Positions 1 to 5,224 of a DNA stretch of 5,224 nt are shown here, in pieces. A program made the position numbers and the translations under genes. The notes beneath the pieces are model-generated. The model saw nothing but the letters and a program-made list of their open reading frames with translations, searched no databases and had not been told where the DNA came from. How positions within the stretch are numbered: position 1 is the first letter of the stretch; each line of letters begins with the position of its first letter. The stretch is from WYEG01 sp049414625 (GTDB lineage: Bacteria > Desulfobacterota > Thermodesulfobacteria > Thermodesulfobacteriales > Thermodesulfobacteriaceae): positions 1 through 5,224 of the forward strand of contig JBMSAU010000071.1 in the NCBI GenBank assembly GCA_049414625.1, in the 5' to 3' direction.

Positions 1-101
1 TTAAATTGCGGAGGAAGGGCTTAGTAAAGAAAGCATTCACTGTTTATGCTACTCTCTGGAGCTTCTGGATGCTTGGGTCTATTCTAAAAGCGATGTCTTA
101 G
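1..101 (+). CDS. C-terminal end of an upstream gene, function unknown (partial)
   Basis: The frame whose first full codon is at base 3 is open from the window edge to a TAG at 99-101. It encodes about 32 residues: a basic stretch (KLRRKGLVKK), then an aromatic and hydrophobic segment (AFTVYATLWSFWMLGSIL), then KAMS. A basic patch followed by a hydrophobic helix is a common C-terminus in membrane-associated glycosyltransferases of such clusters, but too little is present to name a family. A second frame is open from 5 to a TAA at 128-130 and also looks protein-like (it ends GGGEYVKIK), but it has an in-frame TAA at 2-4 and no ATG, GTG or TTG, so I prefer the first frame. The stop sits directly at the Shine-Dalgarno sequence of the leader that follows. 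Confidence 0.45.
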   Translation, partial: KLRRKGLVKKAFTVYATLWSFWMLGSILKAMS

Positions 102-136
102 GTGGAGGAGAGTATGTTAAAATAAAATAAAAAGCC
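101..136 (+). promoter_or_regulatory. Leader with strong Shine-Dalgarno and three-codon mini-ORF before the methyltransferase
   Basis: A strong Shine-Dalgarno sequence, GGTGGAGGAG at 101-110, lies 3 nt before an ATG at 114-116. That ATG opens a tiny reading frame, ATG TTA AAA TAA (114-125, Met-Leu-Lys-stop), out of frame with the methyltransferase. The real gene's ATG at 137 has only A-rich sequence in front of it and no Shine-Dalgarno at normal spacing; the strong site is about 26 nt away. An in-frame TAA at 128-130 rules out an earlier start. Ribosomes may initiate on the mini-ORF, or terminate from an upstream frame, and restart 11 nt later at 137. This mechanism is inference; the sequence shows only the arrangement. 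Confidence 0.4.
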
Positions 137-1138
137 ATGGATAAACTCAAATGTCCCATATGCTACACAGAGGTTGAAGAAAGGAATTTTAAAGAAACTT
201 ATGTTTCTCCTTATAGCAACCAAGAATACAAACGCTATGAGTGCCAAAACTGCGATGTCCATTGGTGGGAGCCACTAAAGATAATCCCAGAATTCTACGA
301 AAGCGAGGTTTTTGAAAACTACATTGCATTCCACGAAAGTGTAGGAACAAAGCTTCGCGAATACCACAAAGCATTTTTTAAATATTTTCCCTCTAATGTA
401 AGAGGAAAGCTTTTAGATGTGGGTTGTGGAGACGGAAGATTTTTAAGACATGCTAAGGAAAAGGGCTTTGAAGTATGGGGAATAGATTTTGACAAAAAAT
501 CTGTAGAGAATGTAAAAGGAAACCTCGGTATTGATACTGTTTTTGCCATGAGCTTGGAAGAGTTCCATGAATACGCTAAAGAGAAAAACTTAAAGTTTGA
601 TGTGATCACCTTTTTTGAGGTTTTAGAACATCAGGATAAACCAAGGGAATTTCTGGAAATGGTAAAAGGGCTTTTGAAGGAAGGAGGATACATAGCGGGA
701 AGCGTGCCAAATAGGGAACGTTTATTTGTAGAGATGGATTGGAAGAATTATTTTCATTGGGACTATCCCCCTCACCACTTTTTAAGGTTCTCAAAGTCTT
801 CACTTGAAAAGGCTTTGAATTTTTCTGGCTTTAAAGATGTTGAAGTTTATAAATTAGACTTTCCTTTCATAGAACTTTTTCCCTATCTTGAGAAAAAACT
901 TTTTGGAGACTTAGACAAGCTTAAAATAAAGCTAAAGGGTATGGTGCTTGGGGCTGAAAGAAAAGCAAGAGTTTATGCGGTAGAAGAGCTTGCGAAAGTT
1001 AGTCCAAGTAAAGGAAAAGCTTACATAATTATGATGCTTAAGTTAATCAGAAATGCTGTACTTTTACCATTTGCTTTGGGGTATGTAGGAGAGTTGAAAG
1101 GAAATGGAATTAATTTATATTTTCAGGCTAAAATATGA
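137..1138 (+). CDS. Class I SAM-dependent methyltransferase with N-terminal zinc ribbon
   Basis: This 333-residue protein probably transfers a methyl group from S-adenosylmethionine to a sugar or glycan intermediate in the cytoplasm. Residues 6-39 form a zinc-ribbon-like knuckle pair (CPIC at 6-9, CQNC at 36-39). The Rossmann-type methyltransferase core follows: motif I LLDVGCGDGRFL (92-103), the acidic ribose-binding strand end GIDFD (115-119), FDVITFFEVLEH (154-165), and the post-III LKEGGYIAGSVPN (180-192). DYPPHHFLRFS (209-219) is typical of Methyltransf_23-like enzymes in glycan clusters. A hydrophobic stretch near 296-317 may associate with the membrane. The start is fixed by an in-frame TAA at 128 and because the CPIC knuckle begins at residue 6; it lacks a proximal Shine-Dalgarno. 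The gene overlaps the next by 4 nt (ATGA). Its GC content looks higher than that of the downstream genes. The family call is firm; the substrate is unknown. Confidence 0.9.
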   Translation: MDKLKCPICYTEVEERNFKETYVSPYSNQEYKRYECQNCDVHWWEPLKIIPEFYESEVFENYIAFHESVGTKLREYHKAFFKYFPSNVRGKLLDVGCGDGRFLRHAKEKGFEVWGIDFDKKSVENVKGNLGIDTVFAMSLEEFHEYAKEKNLKFDVITFFEVLEHQDKPREFLEMVKGLLKEGGYIAGSVPNRERLFVEMDWKNYFHWDYPPHHFLRFSKSSLEKALNFSGFKDVEVYKLDFPFIELFPYLEKKLFGDLDKLKIKLKGMVLGAERKARVYAVEELAKVSPSKGKAYIIMMLKLIRNAVLLPFALGYVGELKGNGINLYFQAKI

Positions 1139-1503
1139 ATAAAAAGAAAGTTATGTTTATAATCCCTCATTTAGGAAGCGGTGATGCAGAGCGTGTAGTC
1201 GCTAATTTGTGTAATGGCTTGGCTGATTATGAAAGAATTGTTTTAATTTTTGAGAATATCATTAAGCACAATGTAGAAGCTCGGATAATTTCTATAAACA
1301 GTCCTGCCACCCAAAACCTATTTAAGAAGCTTTTAAATTTTCCAATAAGATATTTGAAGATTAGGAAACTGAAAGAAGAAATAAAACCTGATTTTGTAGT
1401 AAGTTTCATGGAACCAGCTAATCTTTTTAATGTTTTAACTAAAATAAGCAATCAAAAGAATATACAAGGAGTTTTAAAAGATGAAAAAAATTCTTATTGT
1501 TAG
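1135..1503 (+). pseudogene. Truncated family 4 glycosyltransferase (N-terminal remnant)
   Basis: The 122-residue product begins like a GT4 glycosyltransferase: a first beta strand KVMFIIPHLGSG, then a degenerate form of the GGAER loop (GDAERVVANLCNGL, about residues 16-29). KEEIKPDFVVSFMEPANLFNVLT (about 80-102) is the usual end of the N-terminal Rossmann region, read as IKPDFVVSFMEPAN. GT4 enzymes are normally about 350-400 residues, so the whole C-terminal nucleotide-sugar-binding domain, with its EX7E motif, is missing. Family resemblance fades around residue 107; the last residues (QGVLKDEKNSYC) merely read out of frame through the ribosome binding site and first codons of the next gene, a 23-nt overlap. 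The ATG overlaps the methyltransferase stop (ATGA), so it can still be translated by coupling. It is most likely a decaying fragment left by deletion or cluster recombination. A residual function for a lone N-domain cannot be excluded. Confidence 0.75.
1466..1471 (+). promoter_or_regulatory. Ribosome binding site of the GT4-like gene at 1481
   Basis: AAGGAG ends 9 nt before the ATG at 1481, a normal spacing. It lies inside the 3' part of the truncated glycosyltransferase frame and marks where that frame stops resembling its family. It supports ATG 1481 as the true start even though this overlaps the upstream frame by 23 nt. Confidence 0.75.
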
Positions 1504-2689
1504 TCCTACACCAGTTAGTTATCCTCCAAAAGATGGTTATTCTATGGTTGTTTTTTACAGGTCATATTTTCTTAAGAAACTTGCCAATACAGAATCTGAT
1601 ATAATAGTTTCTGAGAATGAAAAATATCCTGCTAAAAATTTAGGTGATTCAGGAGTATTTAATAACGTTTTTAGCTATCCAATGAACGGAAAATTGGAAT
1701 CACTGATTAAATCTTTCTATAGTAAGAGTATCTACTATATGTTGAAATTTGATATTAACAACAGGCTTTTAGAAACCATTATAAGTTACATAAAAAATGA
1801 GCAATATGATGCAGTAATCTTCGATCATAGCTTTTCTTACCCATTATACGAAAAGTTAAGTCAATATATTAATGTTGAGGATGATAAAATTATTTATTGG
1901 AGTCATAACATAGATTATATTGATTTCAAAAATCTTGCAGATGAAAATAAGAATTTATTTAAGAAAATTTTTTATTGGATTACCTATAAAAAGCTCAAAA
2001 AAATTGAAATTAATTACATTAAAAAATTTTCTAAAATTTGCTCTGTGTCTAAACATGAAATAAAGTTTCTAAAAGATATAAATCCCATAGCAAAGGTTTT
2101 ATGGATTCCACCTACTTTACCAACTTTGCAAAATATAAATAAAGACCCAAAAAATTTGAATGAAATCCTTCCATCTATTGGATTTTATAAATATAAAATC
2201 CTATTCACTGGAGGACTTGATAAACCCTCAAATTTTATTTCAGTCATCTGGTTTGCCAGTAAAGTTTTTCCGATTATAAGAAAAAAACTTAATGCATGTT
2301 TTATAATCGTGGGTAGAGAACCATCGAAAGAGATTATAAATTTAGTGAAGAAGAATGAAGATATATTTTTATTTCCTAATGTTCCATCACTGCAGCCGTT
2401 TTATGAAATATCTGACTTAGTTGTAGTACCTTTATTTAACCCTGCAGGGATTAAGTTAAAACTTATAGAAGCTTTGAAATACAAGAAAAAAGTTGTCGCA
2501 AGACCGGAAGCATTATTAGGAGCAGGACTTGAATATGTTGTTCCAAATGCTACCGAACCAGAGGATTTCGCTAAGAAATGTATTGATGCTTTAGAAGACA
2601 AAATTAACTATGAAACGGTATGGAGAAAGTTTGATGAGATATATGATAATGAAAATATCGTAAAAGAATTTCTTAAAATATTAAAATAA
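1481..2689 (+). CDS. GT4-like glycosyltransferase (glycosyl transferases group 1)
   Basis: This 402-residue protein has the two-Rossmann GT-B layout and should transfer a sugar from a nucleotide donor to a lipid-linked glycan on the cytoplasmic side of the membrane. The N-domain starts MKKILIVSPTPVSYPPKDGY, with a Pro-rich loop and GY in place of the usual GGAER or GTG loop. YWSHNIDY (139-146) and ICSVSKHEIKFL (186-197) match the acceptor-side segments seen in this branch. The C-domain opens at KILFTGGLDKPSN (239-251), continues through ACFIIVGREP (272-281) and DLVVVPLFNPAGIKLKLIEAL (312-332), and ends with VVPNATEPEDFAKKCIDAL. The GIKLKLIEAL form keeps the second Glu (E330) of EX7E but not the first, as in Glyco_trans_1_4 or PEP-CTERM/Stp1-like sugar transferases (family knowledge). 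Its length is normal and no frame damage is seen. It is very AT-rich: only 9 G/C in bases 1981-2040. The donor sugar and linkage are not predictable. Confidence 0.87.
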   Translation: MKKILIVSPTPVSYPPKDGYSMVVFYRSYFLKKLANTESDIIVSENEKYPAKNLGDSGVFNNVFSYPMNGKLESLIKSFYSKSIYYMLKFDINNRLLETIISYIKNEQYDAVIFDHSFSYPLYEKLSQYINVEDDKIIYWSHNIDYIDFKNLADENKNLFKKIFYWITYKKLKKIEINYIKKFSKICSVSKHEIKFLKDINPIAKVLWIPPTLPTLQNINKDPKNLNEILPSIGFYKYKILFTGGLDKPSNFISVIWFASKVFPIIRKKLNACFIIVGREPSKEIINLVKKNEDIFLFPNVPSLQPFYEISDLVVVPLFNPAGIKLKLIEALKYKKKVVARPEALLGAGLEYVVPNATEPEDFAKKCIDALEDKINYETVWRKFDEIYDNENIVKEFLKILK

Positions 2690-2723
2690 TTTTAAATTAT
2701 ACATGAAGGATGGTTAAATCAGT

Positions 2724-2731
2724 GGGAGGAG
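2724..2731 (+). promoter_or_regulatory. Ribosome binding site of the polymerase/ligase gene
   Basis: GGGAGGAG lies 7 nt before the ATG at 2739. It sits in the only clear intergenic gap after the first gene (2690-2738, 49 nt). The rest of that gap is AT-rich with no visible terminator hairpin and no convincing promoter. Confidence 0.8.
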
Positions 2732-2738
2732 TTTTGAA

Positions 2739-4133
2739 ATGAACATTACTGTTTATGGATATATACTAATACCGCTTTTAATTATTATCTTTCTCATAAA
2801 ACCAAAATATTTGATATACCTATTGATAGTATCTCTTACACTTCAAGTCACTTCGTTAATAAACATAGGAGATTACTACTCTTTACAGATATATCGTTTT
2901 ATAACAATTTTGGTTTCAGTGCGTTTTTTTATACACTTAACAATGCGTGAATTTAAAATAAAATTCAAAAATAAAATACTAAAAGAAATCTCATTGTATG
3001 GAATAGTATTTGCTTTTTTTGCTATGATTTGGTCATTTATAGCTCCTTTTATCTTCGCTGGATATCCTGTTTTTCCACCAGAGTTAGGAATAGATTTCAG
3101 TGCTATTTACGGGCCTTCTCCCTTGAAATTTTCAGAGTATAATATTGCTCTTAGTATTTATATACTTTTTTACGTTTTAACTCTTCTCTTTATAATAACT
3201 ACTAATTGGGATCAGAATGACTTAAAAATACTCTATAGAATTTTTATGATATCGTTTCTAATAATCTTAGTTACCTCTATATCGCAGATTCTTAATTTTA
3301 TCCTAAAAACACCAGATATTACAACCTATCTTTATACCATCACTACCAGAGAATTTGAATTGAGTATAGCAGGTAGCTTTCCAAGAGTTCAAGCAACATA
3401 TCAAGAGCCATCAATGTTTGCTCCTTTTATAGTTGGTGTTTACTCTTATTATCTTTACAGTACCTTTAAATACAAAAATTTGCTGCATCTGATAATGACT
3501 ATAGTCGCTTTAATTCTAATACTTCTTTCTGCAAGCACCACTGCTTATATAAGTACCATGATCTTAACACTTCTAGTTCTTTATTTTAATCTTCCGTTAA
3601 GGATAAAGAATTATACTGTTTATATAAGCCTATCAAGAATTATTATTAATGTTATTGTTATAACTGCGATGCTTCTGATATCTATGGGTATCATTTTCTT
3701 TACAATAGGATTTGACTCTTTTATTTTTCTTATAAATGAATTTCTAATAAATAAATCAGATAGCGAGTCATATAAAAATAGGATGATTGCAGATTTACAT
3801 GCTTTGAAGTTATTTGTTGATACTTATGGTTTTGGCGTAGGATTAGGAAGTAATAGACCATCAAGCTTATTACCGTTTTTACTATCTCAGTTGGGTTTTG
3901 TAGGCACATGGTTATTTTTAGTTTTTATTTATAAAATTATGTATTTTACTTATAAATCTCTAAAAAACACAGAATATTTTCAATATTTTTTCCTAATACC
4001 AGCGGTACTTGTATCTCAATTGATAGCCTATCCTGATATAACAAACCCAACGCTATGGCAGTTTATATATATATGTATTATTTTTTCAAGTATTTTTTCA
4101 AGGAGGTTCCAAAATAATGAATCTTTATCTTGA
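2739..4133 (+). CDS. O-antigen polymerase/ligase-type multi-pass membrane protein (Wzy/WaaL-like)
   Basis: The 464-residue protein is almost all hydrophobic segments, about ten to twelve by eye. It begins with helices at about 5-20 and 24-41 and ends near 436-454 with a short polar tail. A central external-type loop carries SFPRVQATYQEPSMFAPF (213-230), matching the Arg and Glu-Pro signature commonly seen before a helix in O-antigen polymerases. It is followed by LILILLSASTTAY (258-270), the equivalent of the usual LLLSxSRT segment. A second large loop ends in YKNRMIADLHALKLFVDTYG (345-364) with GFGVGLGSNRPSS (364-376), the typical GxGxGS element, then a helix LLSQLGFVGTWLFL. In this family, lipid-linked glycan units are polymerised or ligated on the periplasmic face of the inner membrane. 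Polymerase and ligase cannot be separated from sequence alone; cluster position favours polymerase. The gene overlaps the next by 17 nt. Confidence 0.85.
   Translation: MNITVYGYILIPLLIIIFLIKPKYLIYLLIVSLTLQVTSLINIGDYYSLQIYRFITILVSVRFFIHLTMREFKIKFKNKILKEISLYGIVFAFFAMIWSFIAPFIFAGYPVFPPELGIDFSAIYGPSPLKFSEYNIALSIYILFYVLTLLFIITTNWDQNDLKILYRIFMISFLIILVTSISQILNFILKTPDITTYLYTITTREFELSIAGSFPRVQATYQEPSMFAPFIVGVYSYYLYSTFKYKNLLHLIMTIVALILILLSASTTAYISTMILTLLVLYFNLPLRIKNYTVYISLSRIIINVIVITAMLLISMGIIFFTIGFDSFIFLINEFLINKSDSESYKNRMIADLHALKLFVDTYGFGVGLGSNRPSSLLPFLLSQLGFVGTWLFLVFIYKIMYFTYKSLKNTEYFQYFFLIPAVLVSQLIAYPDITNPTLWQFIYICIIFSSIFSRRFQNNESLS
4080..4103 (+). repeat. 12-nt tandem duplication at the gene junction
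   Basis: ATTTTTTCAAGT (4080-4091) is followed directly by ATTTTTTCAAGG (4092-4103), matching at 11 of 12 positions. The two copies are in frame and encode IFSS then IFSR near the C-terminus of the membrane protein. The end of the second copy supplies the AAGG of the AAGGAGG ribosome binding site of the next gene. Confidence 0.7.
4100..4106 (+). promoter_or_regulatory. Ribosome binding site of the GT4 gene at 4117
   Basis: AAGGAGG, a near-perfect Shine-Dalgarno sequence, lies 10 nt before the ATG at 4117, inside the coding end of the membrane protein gene. It fixes the start used here and implies the two genes are translated from the same message. Confidence 0.8.
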
Positions 4134-5214
4134 CGGCCTATTTTACAAAGGTACGGGAATAGGGAGGTACTATGAATCTCTGACAAAAGAGTTTGCAAAA
4201 AGGGGTATAAAGATTTACACTTGTGTGCCCAATACTTTAAGAAATGATTTTGAAAAAGATTTTTCAAATATTCCCAATATAGAACCTATATTTGTAGATT
4301 TCGAAAAATTTTCTCTAAAAGGGTTCTTTGCACAGTCAAAAATTCTCAAGCAACTTAAAAAAGAAGTAGATCTGTTTTTTTACCCTCATATAAACTTACC
4401 TTATTATGTACCTAAAAATACAATTGTTACTATTCATGACCTTAGACCTTTAACGCAATTTTGGGACAGGAATGAATTAAAGCGTAAGATTTTTATTTTT
4501 TACTTAAAGAGGGCTTTGAAATATTCTACAAAGATTATTACCATTTCAAACACAGTTGCTGATGAGCTAAGAAAAAATTTTAAAGGCATAGACAAAAAAA
4601 TTGAAATTATCTATGAGTTTGTAGATGATAAGTTTATCAAGCAAAAGCAAACTTATGATCGTATAGTTGATAAGCACTATTTATTATTTGTCGGAAATAG
4701 AAAAAGACACAAAAATTTAAGTTTGTTGGTGAAAGCATTTGCTTTAATAAAAGAGAAAATTCCTCATTACCTTGTAATTGCAGGAGGTAAGGATAGGGAA
4801 AAAGATGAAGTAGACACATTGGTTGAAGGGCTTAATATTCAAGAAAGGGTTATTCAACTTATAAAGCCTTCCGATGAAGTTATAATAAGTCTTTACAAAT
4901 TTGCCGATTTATTTGTTTTTCCATCGTTGTTCGAAGGGTTTGGCTTACCACCACTTGAAGCTGTAAGTTTAGGATGTCCCGTTATTTTATCGGACATTCC
5001 TATCTTAAGAGAAGTCTTTGGTGAAGCTGGATTTTACTTTAATCCATATAGTAAAGAAGATCTAGCTGAAGCTATTCTAAAAGTAATATCGGACGAAAAA
5101 TTTAAAATCGGACTTTTGGAAAAGCAAAAAGAAAGATTAAAAATGTTTGACAAGGATAAAATAATTGATCAATACATTTCGTTGTTTGAAAGAATAATAG
5201 GAGAAAAACCATGA
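4117..5214 (+). CDS. Family 4 glycosyltransferase (mannosyltransferase-like)
   Basis: This 365-residue GT-B enzyme is of canonical GT4 length and appears intact. The N-terminus has the acceptor and phosphate loop YKGTGIGRYYESL (10-22); TIVTIHDLRPL (102-112) and IITISNTVADEL (140-151) are standard N-domain signatures. The C-domain opens with LLFVGNRKRHKNLSLLVKAF (189-208), whose Arg/Lys segment contacts donor phosphate in the family. It then has LVIAGG (219-224) and VFPSLFEGFGLPPLEAVSLG (267-286), with the complete EX7E pair (E273 and E281), followed by GCPVILSDIPILREV. GT4 proteins starting with a GTGIGRY loop are often mannosyltransferases of the WbdB/MtfB kind, so mannose or a related GDP-sugar is a reasonable but unproven donor guess. 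It would act at the cytoplasmic face of the inner membrane on the lipid-linked glycan. Its stop overlaps the next ATG (ATGA), continuing the coupled operon. Confidence 0.93.
   Translation: MNLYLDGLFYKGTGIGRYYESLTKEFAKRGIKIYTCVPNTLRNDFEKDFSNIPNIEPIFVDFEKFSLKGFFAQSKILKQLKKEVDLFFYPHINLPYYVPKNTIVTIHDLRPLTQFWDRNELKRKIFIFYLKRALKYSTKIITISNTVADELRKNFKGIDKKIEIIYEFVDDKFIKQKQTYDRIVDKHYLLFVGNRKRHKNLSLLVKAFALIKEKIPHYLVIAGGKDREKDEVDTLVEGLNIQERVIQLIKPSDEVIISLYKFADLFVFPSLFEGFGLPPLEAVSLGCPVILSDIPILREVFGEAGFYFNPYSKEDLAEAILKVISDEKFKIGLLEKQKERLKMFDKDKIIDQYISLFERIIGEKP
5199..5203 (+). promoter_or_regulatory. Ribosome binding site of the gene starting at 5211
   Basis: AGGAG lies 7 nt before the ATG at 5211, within the last codons of the preceding glycosyltransferase. 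It supports a real gene start at the window edge. Confidence 0.6.
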
Positions 5215-5224
5215 AAGTACTCCA
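5211..5224 (+). CDS. Start of the next cluster gene (partial, first four codons)
   Basis: ATG AAA GTA CTC CA at the window edge encodes Met-Lys-Val-Leu followed by His or Gln. The ATG overlaps the preceding stop (ATGA, 5211-5214) and has an AGGAG 7 nt upstream. An MKVLH-like opening is common in GT4 glycosyltransferases, but four codons do not allow a call beyond a probable coupled operon gene. Confidence 0.6.

Noticed and set aside
319..609. Minus-strand frame of 96 codons inside the methyltransferase
   Set aside because: It lies wholly antisense to a well-supported gene, has low-complexity Ser/Phe/Lys content with no motif, and has no ribosome binding site that I could see.
1109..1126. Protein end INLYFQA resembles a TEV protease recognition sequence
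   Set aside because: The essential Glu at the first position is absent (Ile instead), and the segment reads naturally as the methyltransferase C-terminus. It is a chance resemblance, not an engineered tag.
1227..1451. Minus-strand frame of 74 codons opposite the truncated glycosyltransferase
   Set aside because: It is a shadow frame typical of AT-rich DNA. The plus strand shows recognisable GT4 motifs here and the minus strand none.
2690..2738. Possible terminator or promoter in the intergenic gap
   Set aside because: The gap is AT-rich but shows no stable hairpin with a T-run and no convincing -35/-10 pair. A four-codon ATG frame (2703-2717) lacks support as a gene.
4062..4080. Short TA-rich run (TATATATATAT) as a promoter or recombination site
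   Set aside because: It is inside coding sequence of the membrane protein (Tyr-Ile codons) and is explained by AT-rich codon use. No matching -35 element is evident.
4028..4267. Minus-strand frame across the junction of the membrane protein and the last glycosyltransferase
   Set aside because: It spans two well-supported plus-strand genes and shows no recognisable domain or start signal.
1..5224. Undescribed defence, mobile or RNA system
   Set aside because: All coding capacity is accounted for by polysaccharide-cluster families on one strand. No direct-repeat arrays, transposase, tRNA-like or structured RNA sequence was seen.

Overview
The window is a tightly packed, one-directional (+ strand) stretch of a surface-polysaccharide (O-antigen or capsule/exopolysaccharide type) biosynthesis cluster. 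The DNA is AT-rich, the proteins are rich in Lys, Glu, Ile and Phe, and the ribosome binding sites are strong GGAGG-type. This is clearly bacterial and would suit a low-GC lineage, possibly a thermophile of the Aquificota type. That placement is an impression from protein composition and style, not a demonstrated assignment.

Layout: bases 1-101 probably hold the C-terminus of an upstream gene. A short leader (102-136) carries a strong Shine-Dalgarno sequence placed in front of a three-codon mini-ORF rather than the next gene. Then come a zinc-ribbon class I SAM-dependent methyltransferase (137-1138), a truncated N-terminal remnant of a family 4 glycosyltransferase (1135-1503), a full-length GT4-like glycosyltransferase (1481-2689), a multi-pass membrane protein of the O-antigen polymerase/ligase type (2739-4133), a canonical GT4 glycosyltransferase (4117-5214), and the first codons of another gene (5211-5224). 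Most junctions are start/stop overlaps (4, 23, 17 and 4 nt). The only clear intergenic gap after the first gene is 49 nt (2690-2738), and no rho-independent terminator is visible, so everything looks like one transcription unit.

How the genes fit together (inference from families): the glycosyltransferases would add sugars to a lipid-linked repeat unit at the cytoplasmic face of the inner membrane. The methyltransferase could methylate a sugar nucleotide, a glycan residue or the chain end. The membrane protein would polymerise or ligate the exported units on the outer face. No flippase, chain-length regulator or sugar-nucleotide pathway gene lies within the window.

I found no RNA gene, CRISPR array, insertion sequence or evidence of an undescribed system. 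The points most worth a second look are the GT4 remnant that ends exactly at the next gene's ribosome binding site, the mini-ORF leader before the methyltransferase, and a 12-nt tandem duplication that supplies part of the ribosome binding site of the last complete gene.
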